Shown here in pieces: positions 7,997 to 17,559 of a stretch of 64,000 nucleotides of DNA (positions within the stretch are counted from its first letter, which is position 1; each line of letters opens with the position of its first letter). The DNA is from an uncultured Lachnospiraceae bacterium (GTDB taxonomy: Bacteria > Bacillota > Clostridia > Lachnospirales > Lachnospiraceae): positions 1 to 64,000 of the forward strand of contig CAJUNB010000031.1 in NCBI GenBank assembly GCA_910587635.1, written 5' to 3'. The notes under the pieces were generated by a model. The model was not told where the DNA came from. It saw only the letters and a program-made list of their open reading frames with translations, and searched no databases. The translations under genes were made by a program, and so were the position numbers.

Positions 7997-9237
7997 ATTC
8001 TGCCTCCAAGACTTCGGATATCCCGTTCCAAAGCCTCGTATCCTCTGTCAATAAAATGCCTGTTCCCAATATAGGTTTCCCCCTTTGCCGCCAACGCCGC
8101 GATACACAACGCAGCTCCACCCCGAAGCTCCTGAGCAGTCACACATGCTCCCCAGAGGTCTTTTCTTCCCTGTACCACTGCACAACTTCCTTCTATATTA
8201 ATAGATGCTCCCATTTTATTCAACTGTGGAACTACACGAAAACGATTTTCAAAAATCGACTCTTCTACGACACTTTTTCCTTCCGCCAACGCCAGCACTG
8301 CCAGAAGCTGAGACTGCAGATCTGTCGGGTAGCCCGGATATACTTCCGTTTTCAGATAGGAAATGGCTCTGGGCCTTCCCGGCGCCTTCAATACAATCCC
8401 GCCATTCCGGTATTCCCATCTGCCTCCCATTTTCTCAATCACTGTCATGACAGCCGTCAACTGACTCACATCCACACCGGTCAGCCTGATACTGCCTCCT
8501 GCCGCCATACAGCCCAGCAGGTAAGTGCCTGCTACAATCCTGTCGAAAGGAATATCATACGTACAGGAATGTAACCGCTCCACCCCTCTGATGCGAAGCG
8601 TTCCTTCTTTTTCATCTCTTCGGATATCTGCTCCGGCGCGGACCAGAAACTGACAGAGCGCCTGAATCTCCGGTTCCATTGCACCGCCCCGGATTATCGT
8701 CTCTCCCTTTGCCAGCACGCCGGCCAATATGGTATTTTCGGTAGCTCCCACACTGGGAAAAGGAAGAGAAACATCACTTCCACACAGATTTTCCGTACAT
8801 GCTGTCAGTATATTGTTTTTCTCTGTCAGACTGACACCCATTCTGGCAAATGCCTGTAAGTGCATATCTATAGGGCGCTTTCCGATGACACAGCCCCCTG
8901 GATAATTGATGCTTATCTTTTTATTCCTGCCAAGAACAGCTCCCATCATAATGACAGAACACCGCATCTGTGTCACATATTCTGCCGGTAAGCTGTCCCC
9001 GAAAGCCCCTCTCGCATCTATCCTGATCTGTCCATTTTCCCATTGTACATGACAGCCGACGCTTGTCAAAAGCCTGACCATACACTCCACATCCGCTATT
9101 CTCGGACAATTTGTCAGTGTGACAACGCCATCTACAAGAACTGCTGCTGCAAGAATAGGCAATACGGCGTTTTTAGATCCCTGTACCCGTACTTCCCCGG
9201 AAAGGGGAATCCCTCCATAAATATGAATAGAATCCAC
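7993..9237 (-). CDS. murA: UDP-GlcNAc 1-carboxyvinyltransferase MurA
   Basis: A 414-residue cytoplasmic enzyme that adds enolpyruvate from PEP to UDP-GlcNAc, the first committed step of peptidoglycan synthesis and the fosfomycin target. The substrate-binding GSKNAVLP is at residues 20-27. The catalytic Cys116 sits in GGCVIGKRPIDMHLQAF, equivalent to E. coli Cys115, so fosfomycin sensitivity is predicted. The GTG start at 9237 has AAGGTGA upstream. Its place between ftsW and ftsQ replaces the murG/murB genes found there in Bacillus. Confidence 0.95.
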   Translation of the reverse strand: MDSIHIYGGIPLSGEVRVQGSKNAVLPILAAAVLVDGVVTLTNCPRIADVECMVRLLTSVGCHVQWENGQIRIDARGAFGDSLPAEYVTQMRCSVIMMGAVLGRNKKISINYPGGCVIGKRPIDMHLQAFARMGVSLTEKNNILTACTENLCGSDVSLPFPSVGATENTILAGVLAKGETIIRGGAMEPEIQALCQFLVRAGADIRRDEKEGTLRIRGVERLHSCTYDIPFDRIVAGTYLLGCMAAGGSIRLTGVDVSQLTAVMTVIEKMGGRWEYRNGGIVLKAPGRPRAISYLKTEVYPGYPTDLQSQLLAVLALAEGKSVVEESIFENRFRVVPQLNKMGASINIEGSCAVVQGRKDLWGACVTAQELRGGAALCIAALAAKGETYIGNRHFIDRGYEALERDIRSLGGRI

Positions 9238-9339
9238 TGATTCACCTTCTCAACCTTTGATGAAAAAGACCTATTCTATCTTATGACATACGGGAATTTA
9301 TGTATCTTGTCATCTATGGCAAACGACAAATAAATTCAT

Positions 9340-10506
9340 CTACACCTCCTTCAGACGAATCGAATGGGACACACTGAGCACCAATCCTATTTCGATCAGC
9401 AGAAACATGACGGAAGAACCGCCATAACTGATAAACGGCAAGGAGATTCCCGTATTGGGGATAGTATTTGTGACAACTGCTATATTTAAAATAACCTGAA
9501 TGGCAATATGGCCCATGACTCCTACGACCAGCAGCGCCCCAAACAGATCAGGCGCATTATTGGCCACAATCATAAATCGCCAGATAAGAAGCAAAAAGAG
9601 CAATATAATCGCAATCGCTCCGAAAAGACCAAGCTCTTCGCATATAATCGAAAAGATCATATCATTCTGGGCCTCTGGAATAAAACCCAGTTTCTGCATG
9701 CTCTGTCCCAGCCCTTTTCCAAAAATATCGCCGGAACCGATGGCATACAGCGCCTGCAGCGTCTGAAATCCCTTGCCACTGGCATAGGCCTCCGGGTCCA
9801 GCCAGGCTAAAATCCGCTCTCCCCTGAAACCCAGATTCTCTGAGGAAGCCATATGTACGATGATGTATATCAATGCGGCGATAGCGCCCGAACCGGCCAG
9901 ACCAAGTAAAATAAATTTTTTATAGTCAGGACTGGAAACAAAGAGCATCAGGGCCGCAATGCCAAAAACAATAATGGCCGAACTCATATTATCTGTAATC
10001 TTCCATATCATCAGGCTGATGGGCAACGGTACGAGCAATACCGTGGCAAATCCCTTTCCTGTACGAATCCCCTTTCCCATTTTACAAACCAGACTGGCCA
10101 GAAACAAAATCATGCACAGTTTTGCAATTTCGGCAGGCTGCAGCCTAAAACCAATGCCAAAATCCAGCCACCTTCTTGCCCCCTTTACTTTGACACCGAT
10201 GGGTGTCAGGACCAGGCAAATCAGCACTGCAGATATGATATAGCCCGGTACTGCAAATTTTTCCCAGAAATGATAGGGAATATTTGCCGTCACTATCATT
10301 GCCGCAATCCCCAGTGTCGTGGAAACTGCCTGCTTTTTCAGATAGTAAGCCGCATCCCCATAATCTTTGCTCGCTTCGTAAGAACTTGTGGAATAGATCA
10401 TAATCATCCCAAAACCAAGCAAAAAGAGGACAATGAACAAAAGACTGTAATCAAAATACTGATCTGCTTTCTTTTTTTTCCTTTCCCTGAATCGATTCAA
10501 ACTCAT
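9340..10506 (-). CDS. ftsW: SEDS glycosyltransferase FtsW/SpoVE
   Basis: A 388-residue polytopic SEDS protein that polymerises lipid II with a cognate class B PBP. A charged N-terminus (RERKKKKADQYFDY) precedes about ten membrane segments. Family motifs are visible: ARRWLDFGIGFRLQPAEIAKL, then QNDMIFSIICEELGLFGA, and near the C-terminus NTGISLPFISYGGSSV. The start overlaps the murD stop by four bases. Its place in the operon fits FtsW or the sporulation paralogue SpoVE; sequence alone does not separate them. Confidence 0.92.
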   Translation of the reverse strand: MSLNRFRERKKKKADQYFDYSLLFIVLFLLGFGMIMIYSTSSYEASKDYGDAAYYLKKQAVSTTLGIAAMIVTANIPYHFWEKFAVPGYIISAVLICLVLTPIGVKVKGARRWLDFGIGFRLQPAEIAKLCMILFLASLVCKMGKGIRTGKGFATVLLVPLPISLMIWKITDNMSSAIIVFGIAALMLFVSSPDYKKFILLGLAGSGAIAALIYIIVHMASSENLGFRGERILAWLDPEAYASGKGFQTLQALYAIGSGDIFGKGLGQSMQKLGFIPEAQNDMIFSIICEELGLFGAIAIILLFLLLIWRFMIVANNAPDLFGALLVVGVMGHIAIQVILNIAVVTNTIPNTGISLPFISYGGSSVMFLLIEIGLVLSVSHSIRLKEV

Positions 10507-11873
10507 TCCTCCAGATTGGCAACATATTGTTTGAACAGTGTTCCCCGGACTTCATAATTGGGAAACATTCCCCAGCTGGCACAGGCCGGAGATAAAAGTA
10601 CCGCGTCGCCTTCCACCGCTTTCGCAGCACATATTTCCACCGCCTCCTCCAGACTGTCCACCATTAAAATATTGTAAAACCCATATTTTCTTGCACACTG
10701 TGCAATTTTATCCCGGGTCTGTCCCAGGAGTACAAGCCATTTCACTTTACCGTCAAAGGCCCGAATCCACTCATCGTATTCACTGTCTTTATCATAGCCG
10801 CCCCCGATCAATATGGTAGGACGGTTCATCGCCTGTATTCCCTTAATTGCAGCATCCGGGTTCGTTCCTTTAGAGTCATTGTAATAATCGACGCCCCGCT
10901 TCGTAGCCACATACTCGATTCTGTGTTCCACTGCTTTGAACTCTTTTACTGTATCCACAATATTTTTAAGGGGTACTCCCATACTGTAAGTCATAGCAAT
11001 GGCTGCCATGACATTTTCCACATTGTGTCTGCCCAGCAGCTTCATCTCTTGAATGTGCATCACCTTTACAGGTTCATTGCCATCGGCAAGCCATATCGCA
11101 TCTTCTTCCAGATAAATCCCGTTTTCCAGCTTCCCGGAAGAGGAAAAGTAAAAAGGACGGGCCGGTATACTTGTTCCAAAAGCTCTCGTATAGGTATCAT
11201 CGTAGTTTAAGATGCAGCGACTGTCTTTTTTCTGATTTTTTACGATGGATTTTTTGATTGCCACATAGTTTTCCATCGTATGATGACGATCCAGATGATC
11301 CGGCGTAATATTCAGAATCGCAGATACGTCCGGTGTAAAATCATAAGTTGTCTCCAGTTGAAAACTGCTGATCTCCGCCACAGTTACGGATTTTTCCGTC
11401 GTATCACAGGCGATATCCGTATAGGGTATTCCGATGTTCCCCACTACAAAGGCCTCTCCCATATAGTCCTGCATGATCTGTCCGGTCAGAGCCGTCGTAG
11501 TGGTCTTTCCGTTCGTCCCTGTGATGGCGATGAGTCTGCCTTTCGCAAAGCGATACGCCAGCTCCACCTCTCCCCAGACGGGAATTCCTCTGTCTCGCAA
11601 TGCTTGAATCCATTCCGAATCTACAGGTACACCCGGACTTAAGATAACAAGATCTGTTCTCCCGGCCACTTCTTCCGGTAATATCCCCGTATGGATTTCC
11701 GCCCCGATTCCATCCGGCAGCTTTTTCTGAACATCTGCCACCGACAGTTTTTTATTGCTGTCAAAGAAAATGATCTCCGCTCTGCCCTCACTCACTCTGG
11801 CTACCAACCGGGCCGCGCTGATACCGCTGATACCAGTACCTACGATAAGTATATTTTTCTCTCTCAGGTCCAT
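10503..11873 (-). CDS. murD: UDP-MurNAc-L-Ala-D-Glu ligase MurD
   Basis: A 456-residue Mur ligase that adds D-glutamate to UDP-MurNAc-L-alanine. It has an N-terminal Rossmann-like domain (ILIVGTGISGISAARL), the ATP loop ITGTNGKTTTTALTG, ILNITPDHLDRHHTM, and the C-terminal KGTNPDAAIKGI and LLSPACASWGMFPNYEVRG motifs. The ATG at 11873 has GAGGAG upstream and starts at the family N-terminus; an 11-residue in-frame extension is unlikely. It is coupled to ftsW. Confidence 0.94.
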   Translation of the reverse strand: MDLREKNILIVGTGISGISAARLVARVSEGRAEIIFFDSNKKLSVADVQKKLPDGIGAEIHTGILPEEVAGRTDLVILSPGVPVDSEWIQALRDRGIPVWGEVELAYRFAKGRLIAITGTNGKTTTTALTGQIMQDYMGEAFVVGNIGIPYTDIACDTTEKSVTVAEISSFQLETTYDFTPDVSAILNITPDHLDRHHTMENYVAIKKSIVKNQKKDSRCILNYDDTYTRAFGTSIPARPFYFSSSGKLENGIYLEEDAIWLADGNEPVKVMHIQEMKLLGRHNVENVMAAIAMTYSMGVPLKNIVDTVKEFKAVEHRIEYVATKRGVDYYNDSKGTNPDAAIKGIQAMNRPTILIGGGYDKDSEYDEWIRAFDGKVKWLVLLGQTRDKIAQCARKYGFYNILMVDSLEEAVEICAAKAVEGDAVLLSPACASWGMFPNYEVRGTLFKQYVANLEE

Positions 11874-11970
11874 ACCCGTCTCCTCTGCATTGCAATTGAT
11901 TTGCAACTCTGTGTCTGTCCTCAGCGAACAGGGACATCGTTACAAAATCTCTTTTTCAAACTTTCAAGCC

Positions 11971-12933
11971 TTACAGCGCCAGCAGTCCCACAAGGCAAAG
12001 AATTGCCGTTACGGTGGAAAATACTGCAACCACCCTTGTCTCTGACCATCCACACAGTTCAAAATGATGATGAATGGGCGCCATTTTAAAAATTCGTTTT
12101 CCGCCGGTAGCCTTGAAATAGCTCACCTGAATGATGACCGATAACACTTCCAGTAAATAAATAAAACCGACGATAGCAATAAATAACGGCATCTGCATCA
12201 TATAGGCGCAGGACGCTACAAAGCCTCCAAGTGCCAGGGATCCGGTATCTCCCATAAATACCTTCGCCGGATATACGTTGAATAAGAGAAATCCGAGCAG
12301 GGAGCCTACCATGGCACAGGTAACAGGCTCAATACCGCTGCCTGTACCGATCGCCACCACCGTAAAAAATGTCGCAACCATAATTGTCACACTACTGGCC
12401 AGCCCATCCAGTCCGTCTGTAAAATTGGTGCCGTTTACCGTACCGATGATAACAAAAAAAAGAATCGGTATGTTCAGGAAGCCAAAATCCAGCATCTTAT
12501 CCGGAAAAAAAGGTATTTTCATGGCCAGATCCATTTGCATATAATGGACGAGATAATAGGCGAAAATTGCCGTTACTACGATCTGCCCTCCCATTTTCTG
12601 TGCAGGTGTCAACCCTTCTGAACGTTTCAGGACAGCTTTAATATAATCATCCAAAAAACCGATCAGGCCAAATCCAAGCGTGAGAAAGAGTATCGGAATA
12701 ATCTTCGGATACGTCCTCACATATGGCAGAGAAGTCAGCACAACACTGCCCAGGATCAGGATTCCTCCCATAATCGGCGTCCCTGATTTTTTCAGATGTG
12801 ACTTCGGTCCTTCATCCCGCTCTGTCTGCCCCACATGCAGTTTCTTTAAAAAGGGAATGACAAACGGTCCCGCTATAATACTGATGACAAATGCGATAAT
12901 AACCGGTATTGCTACCCAGCTGTATGGTATCAT
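11971..12933 (-). CDS. mraY: Phospho-MurNAc-pentapeptide transferase MraY
   Basis: A 320-residue polytopic membrane enzyme that transfers phospho-MurNAc-pentapeptide to undecaprenyl phosphate to make lipid I. Visible motifs are GTPIMGGILI, the Mg-binding LGFLDDYIKAV, NGTNFTDGLDGL and the C-terminal MAPIHHHFELCG triple-His loop. About ten transmembrane segments, normal length. It lies between the SpoVD-type PBP and murD. Confidence 0.95.
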   Translation of the reverse strand: MIPYSWVAIPVIIAFVISIIAGPFVIPFLKKLHVGQTERDEGPKSHLKKSGTPIMGGILILGSVVLTSLPYVRTYPKIIPILFLTLGFGLIGFLDDYIKAVLKRSEGLTPAQKMGGQIVVTAIFAYYLVHYMQMDLAMKIPFFPDKMLDFGFLNIPILFFVIIGTVNGTNFTDGLDGLASSVTIMVATFFTVVAIGTGSGIEPVTCAMVGSLLGFLLFNVYPAKVFMGDTGSLALGGFVASCAYMMQMPLFIAIVGFIYLLEVLSVIIQVSYFKATGGKRIFKMAPIHHHFELCGWSETRVVAVFSTVTAILCLVGLLAL

Positions 12934-12999
12934 GTTTTTTAATCCTTTCGCCTGGTGTTTTCTTTCTCTGCTGACGGACAGAGCAAATTGTATCGGAAA

Positions 13000-14760
13000 C
13001 TATGTCTGTCCCCCGCTATGCTGTTCACTGTCTTCCTCCATACCTCTGATATCAAGATATGGGAGAATATTCTCAAAAAGCTGTCTGATGACAGGAGCCG
13101 CTATCTGTCCACCATAGTAGGTACCCTGGGGATTGTTGATAATAGCCACGGCCATGATCTGAGGGTCGTCTGCCGGAGCAAACCCAAGGAAAGAAGAGAT
13201 ATATTTTCCGCTGCCCCTTGGCAGTGTCTGGCTGGTAGCTGTCTTACCTCCGATACGATATCCTTCCACAACAGCGTTTTTTCCGCCTCCGTTTTCCACC
13301 ACCTGCTCCAGAAGCATTTTCATCGTCTCCGATGTTTCTCCGCTGACAATACCTTCCTGTACCGGATAGGAAAATTCTTTCACAGTCCTGCCACTCTGTT
13401 CCGTTGCCCGTATCGCAAAATGAGGTGTCACCCGTCTGCCCCCATTGACAAAAGAAGAAACTGTCGTCATAAGCTGAATAGGCGTGATCTGAAAAGACTG
13501 CCCAAACGATATGGTGGCCAATTCTACCATGCCGATATTTTCTTTTTGATGCATAATCGTTGCCGCTTCTCCCGGCAAGTCAATGCCGGTCTTATTTAAC
13601 AGCCCGAACTTTTTGAAATACTCATAATACTGATCACTGCCCAGCCGCATTCCTACTGTCACAAATACCGGATTGCAGGAATTCATCGTACCCTGGATAA
13701 AGTCCTCACTGCCATGGCCTCCCACTTTGTGACATCTGATCTTACGATCCTCTACAATAATATATCCCGGGCAATGAAAAGAGTCCGAAGTGTGGACAAC
13801 ACCGGCCTCCAGTCCCGCGGCGGCCGTCACTGTTTTGAATGTGGAGCCCGGCTCATACGTATCATTGATACAGCCGTTACGCCACATCCGGTTCAATGCG
13901 TCCTGCTTCTGCTTCTGAGTCATTCCCACTGCATCCTCTCCATCATAATCGAAAGGTGCGTTTAAGTCAAATTCCGGTACATTGACCATTGCCAGGATTT
14001 CTCCATTCTGAGGATTCATCACAATGATGGACACACTGTCTGCCTGCTTTGTCTCCATCGCCTGATAGGCAAGCTGCGTGGCATATTTCTGAATATTCAT
14101 ATCCATGGAAATGACAAGATCTTTTCCGTCCACCGGTTCGATCCGGTCTTCTCCCGCGCTGTCTACTTCGATCCCTCTGGCGTCTGTCACTGTCAGTATC
14201 GTTCCGGCTTCCCCTTCCAGTACAGAATCATAGGTCACTTCCAGTCCAATGATTCCCTGATTATCCCCGCCGGTGAATCCCAATACCTTGGAAGCCAGTT
14301 CCCCGTATGGATAGTATCTTTTAAAATCTTCATCTACCTTTACCCCTGCCAGATCATATTCCCGTATGCGATCTCCCACCGATTTTTCCACATTACTCTG
14401 AATGCGTTCGATGGCGGATACTTTCTCCACTCTCTTTCTTACAAAATCTGCATCGAGACCAAGTTCTTTGCTCAGAATCTCGATAATTTTTTCTTTCTCT
14501 TCTATCTGACTGTGGATGACAGAAATGGTGCATACCGTCTTATTGTCCGCAAGCACCACACCTTTTCTGTCCAATATTCTTCCCCTTGCCGCCTTGATAC
14601 TCCGCTCCCGCTCGTGCAGCTCTTTAGCCTTCTGCCCGTAGTATTCGGAATGGCCAATCATCAGCACCGACAGCCTCACTCCCAGACCCAGGAAACAGAG
14701 AAAAAAGAAGAGAAAGGAAACCAGTATTTTTTTCCGGTGAAATGTTTTATTCTTCTCCAC
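13000..14760 (-). CDS. spoVD: SpoVD-type class B penicillin-binding protein
   Basis: A 586-residue transpeptidase, anchored by one N-terminal membrane segment, followed by a dimerisation domain and the penicillin-binding domain. The active-site motifs are STFK (306-309) and SCN (361-363). The third box is KTAT (506-509) where most relatives have KTGT. There is no PASTA domain. I prefer the GTG at 14760, which has GAGGG five bases upstream; a TTG four codons earlier is the alternative. By position (second PBP, before mraY) it is the SpoVD equivalent, which makes spore cortex in Bacillus. The role is inferred from synteny. Confidence 0.85.
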   Translation of the reverse strand: MEKNKTFHRKKILVSFLFFFLCFLGLGVRLSVLMIGHSEYYGQKAKELHERERSIKAARGRILDRKGVVLADNKTVCTISVIHSQIEEKEKIIEILSKELGLDADFVRKRVEKVSAIERIQSNVEKSVGDRIREYDLAGVKVDEDFKRYYPYGELASKVLGFTGGDNQGIIGLEVTYDSVLEGEAGTILTVTDARGIEVDSAGEDRIEPVDGKDLVISMDMNIQKYATQLAYQAMETKQADSVSIIVMNPQNGEILAMVNVPEFDLNAPFDYDGEDAVGMTQKQKQDALNRMWRNGCINDTYEPGSTFKTVTAAAGLEAGVVHTSDSFHCPGYIIVEDRKIRCHKVGGHGSEDFIQGTMNSCNPVFVTVGMRLGSDQYYEYFKKFGLLNKTGIDLPGEAATIMHQKENIGMVELATISFGQSFQITPIQLMTTVSSFVNGGRRVTPHFAIRATEQSGRTVKEFSYPVQEGIVSGETSETMKMLLEQVVENGGGKNAVVEGYRIGGKTATSQTLPRGSGKYISSFLGFAPADDPQIMAVAIINNPQGTYYGGQIAAPVIRQLFENILPYLDIRGMEEDSEQHSGGQT

Positions 14761-14831
14761 CAAAACCCTCAAAAATTTAATTTATACAATCTATTATACC
14801 TTTTGAGAGGTTATGCCTGGAGACGCTTTTG

Positions 14832-17036
14832 TCAATTCATAAAAGAGCTGCCGTCTACAGCCCGCCCCGTCCGGGGATCAATGAGCGTCCCCGTTTCCGG
14901 CTCTATGAGATATCCGGTCTCAGGATCTGTCTCATAGCTGGCAATTCGTTCCATCCATTCTTTCTCCTGTTCGGAAAGTTCTTCACCACTTTCTGTACCT
15001 TCTCCCTGAGGGCCTTCCCCCTCTTCACTGCCCTCTTCTCCGGCTCCACTGCCTTCTGTACCTTCTCCTTCTGTACCTTCACCGCCCTCTGTATCCTCCG
15101 TCTCCAGACCGGGAATCCTCACCGCCAAACCACTTTCAACGATTGCATCCGTCTCCTCTTCCGACAATTCTTCCGTCATAAAATAATTCATATAGGGGAG
15201 CACTTCTGTCAGAATATTCTTTACAATGCCCGTTGCGAACTTGGCGTCGTCCTGGCTGACTGTATTTGGTCTGTCCACTACCACATAGATCGCAATTTCA
15301 GGATTATCCGCAGGCGCATAGCCCATAAAGGAAACGACGTAGTTCTTTTTATTACGGGGACTCATCTCAGCCGTACCTGTCTTGCCACCGATGGCATAGC
15401 CCGCGGGTCTGGCCGTATGACCGGTCCCTTCCGTTACCACCCCATTACAATAGTCTATAATCTTTTCCGAAGTGCTGGCGGATACTGTCTGTTTTAAAAT
15501 ACGCGGCTCAATATTTTTAATTGTCGTCCCGTCGGAACTCAGAATCTTATTCACTACATGAGGCTCATAATAATACCCTCCATTGATCAGAGAACAAAAG
15601 CCGGTAATCATCTGTATCATTGTCACATTATATCCCTGACCGAAAGTGGAAGTTGCCAGCTCTGTTTCTCCCATATTGGAAGCATTGTATACAAGGGCAC
15701 TCGTTCTGGCCTCTCCTGCCAGATCCACGTTTGTTTTTAACCCGATATTAAAGGCATCCTGAAAGGTGAGGAAGTTCTCTTTTCCTATGGCATCTCCCAT
15801 CTGCATCAGTGCTACGTTGCAGGATTTCTCAATTGCCTCTTTCACCGTCACCGTACCGTCCCCGAGACGATTGTGGCAGTGGATCTCATGGCCTCCATAC
15901 CAGAGAGCACCGTCGCAGAAGTAACTTTCATTACCTGTCATACGTCCACTTTCCAGCCCCATAGCCACCGTAAACGGCTTAGCCACCGACCCCGGTTCGT
16001 AGGTACTGCTGATACAGTAATTTTTCCAGAGCGCATTCAGATTGGCATACAGCGTCTCATCATCCATGGAATCCAGCACTGCCTGCGTAATGACTTCTTC
16101 CGTTTCTTTTCCTTCCGCATCCAGTTTATAGGTTCCCAGCAACGGCTGCGGATTTTTCGTATCATTCAAATCATAGTTCGGGAAATTGGCCATGGCGAGG
16201 ATTTCTCCCGTATTGACATTCATCATAATACAGGCCGCATTATAAGAACCATTTCCCTCTCTCGCCACATCCTTATTCTCTTCATTGAACTGTTTCAAAT
16301 ACTTTTCCACAATGCTCTGAATATTGGCATCAATCGTAGTCACAATCGTATTGCCATCTATCGCAGCTTTTGTCCGTCTCTCCAACGTGGAATCATCATT
16401 AAGATACCCATATTCCCTGCCATTGATTCCATTTAATGTATCATTATAATATTCTTCCAGTCCGTAAGTTCCTGTATTGTCCTTTCCGGTAAAACCGATC
16501 AGATCACTGGCCAGACTGCCTCCCGGATAGGTCCTCTTGTACTCTTCCTCAAACCAAACACCTTTAATATTCGGATTGTTTTTCGTATCATTCTGAAGCT
16601 GTACGAAGGGATCAATTTCATCATAGGAGAGCTGCTTTGCCATTACATAATAATGGGAATTGGGATTGGCTGCAATATAGGCACGGATTTCCGAAGTATC
16701 AAATCCGAAGCAACTGCCAAGCGCTTTCAGCGTATCTTCGATATATTCTTCCTTTTCCTGTACGAGATTGGCATCCAGTATGACGTTGTATACCTTTTCA
16801 CTGACAGCCAGTTTCGTCCCTTTACAGTCCACAATGTCCCCTCTTTTATAAGGAATGACACGACTGTCATATCTTTGCTGAGAAAGCACCTGCCTCTTAT
16901 ACTGTTCCCCGTTGTCTCTGTTGATCAGTATGAGACGGGCACTCAATCCAACGAAAGCTGACAGTATAAATACAAACAATACTATCAGCTTCTTTTGCAT
17001 CTTTGTTGTAAATTTTTGTTCTACTACTCTTTCCAC
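14832..17036 (-). CDS. FtsI/PbpB-type class B PBP with acidic repeat tail
   Basis: A 734-residue septal transpeptidase. It has one membrane segment (about 16-37), a pedestal domain and a transpeptidase domain with SVAK (350-353), SCN (405-407) and KTGT (552-555). After the catalytic domain (about 615) there is a tail unlike the family. It has a Gly/Glu/Ser/Thr-rich stretch (645-690), a short helix, then three tandem octads DPETGYLI, EPETGTLI and DPRTGRAV (704-727). The tail is extracellular by topology. Start is GTG at 17036 with AGGTG upstream. As the first PBP after ftsL it matches Bacillus pbpB. Confidence 0.88.
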   Translation of the reverse strand: MERVVEQKFTTKMQKKLIVLFVFILSAFVGLSARLILINRDNGEQYKRQVLSQQRYDSRVIPYKRGDIVDCKGTKLAVSEKVYNVILDANLVQEKEEYIEDTLKALGSCFGFDTSEIRAYIAANPNSHYYVMAKQLSYDEIDPFVQLQNDTKNNPNIKGVWFEEEYKRTYPGGSLASDLIGFTGKDNTGTYGLEEYYNDTLNGINGREYGYLNDDSTLERRTKAAIDGNTIVTTIDANIQSIVEKYLKQFNEENKDVAREGNGSYNAACIMMNVNTGEILAMANFPNYDLNDTKNPQPLLGTYKLDAEGKETEEVITQAVLDSMDDETLYANLNALWKNYCISSTYEPGSVAKPFTVAMGLESGRMTGNESYFCDGALWYGGHEIHCHNRLGDGTVTVKEAIEKSCNVALMQMGDAIGKENFLTFQDAFNIGLKTNVDLAGEARTSALVYNASNMGETELATSTFGQGYNVTMIQMITGFCSLINGGYYYEPHVVNKILSSDGTTIKNIEPRILKQTVSASTSEKIIDYCNGVVTEGTGHTARPAGYAIGGKTGTAEMSPRNKKNYVVSFMGYAPADNPEIAIYVVVDRPNTVSQDDAKFATGIVKNILTEVLPYMNYFMTEELSEEETDAIVESGLAVRIPGLETEDTEGGEGTEGEGTEGSGAGEEGSEEGEGPQGEGTESGEELSEQEKEWMERIASYETDPETGYLIEPETGTLIDPRTGRAVDGSSFMN

Positions 17037-17052
17037 TGTAACACCTGCTGTC

Positions 17053-17556
17053 TCAATCAGGAATATCTGCTACCTGTCTCACATAATCGCTTCCCTCAGA
17101 AGAATATTCCACTACCTGTCCCTCCGTCGCATAGGTCATACCCAGCTCCTCAATTGCAATTCGTTTGATCTCCTCCAGATTTACACTGCTTTCAATCCGG
17201 CTGTATTCCTCATCATTGGACAGCCGCAGAGCATTCAGTTCACTTTCCAGAGACGCGATACGATTGATACTGTTGGTAATCTCGGATTGCAGACGGATAT
17301 AACTGATCAGTATGATGCTGGAAACAACGAGAGCGGTCGTCAGAAACAGTACATAGGCGGGATTCATACGCATCGCCTTTTCCTGGTTCTTCCTGACGGC
17401 AATGCTCGGCTTTTTCTTTGGTTTTTCCCTGATCGCCTCTCTTACATCAAGCTCTCTTGCTGTATTGCCATACACATAGATGTTGTTTCTTATTCCATTG
17501 TTATCTCTATTCGCCCTTCGGCCTTCGTAATGTCTTCTCTGACTTCTTGCGGCCAT
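17053..17556 (-). CDS. ftsL: Division protein FtsL-like
   Basis: A 167-residue bitopic protein between rsmH and the septal PBP, the invariant place of ftsL. A long basic cytoplasmic tail (1 to about 60; Arg/Lys/Asn-rich with KPKKKPSIAVRK) leads to one transmembrane segment (about 66-87). A leucine-zipper-like extracellular coil follows (IRLQSEITNSINRIASLESELNAL). After it comes the septum-initiator element IKRIAIEELGMTYA. Sequence identity in this family is low, so the call rests on topology and neighbours. Confidence 0.85.
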   Translation of the reverse strand: MAARSQRRHYEGRRANRDNNGIRNNIYVYGNTARELDVREAIREKPKKKPSIAVRKNQEKAMRMNPAYVLFLTTALVVSSIILISYIRLQSEITNSINRIASLESELNALRLSNDEEYSRIESSVNLEEIKRIAIEELGMTYATEGQVVEYSSEGSDYVRQVADIPD

Positions 17557-17559
17557 ATT

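Noticed and set aside
9238..9339. Frameshifted remnant of murG between ftsW and murA
   Set aside because: The gap is about 100 bases and shows no murG-like motif in any frame.
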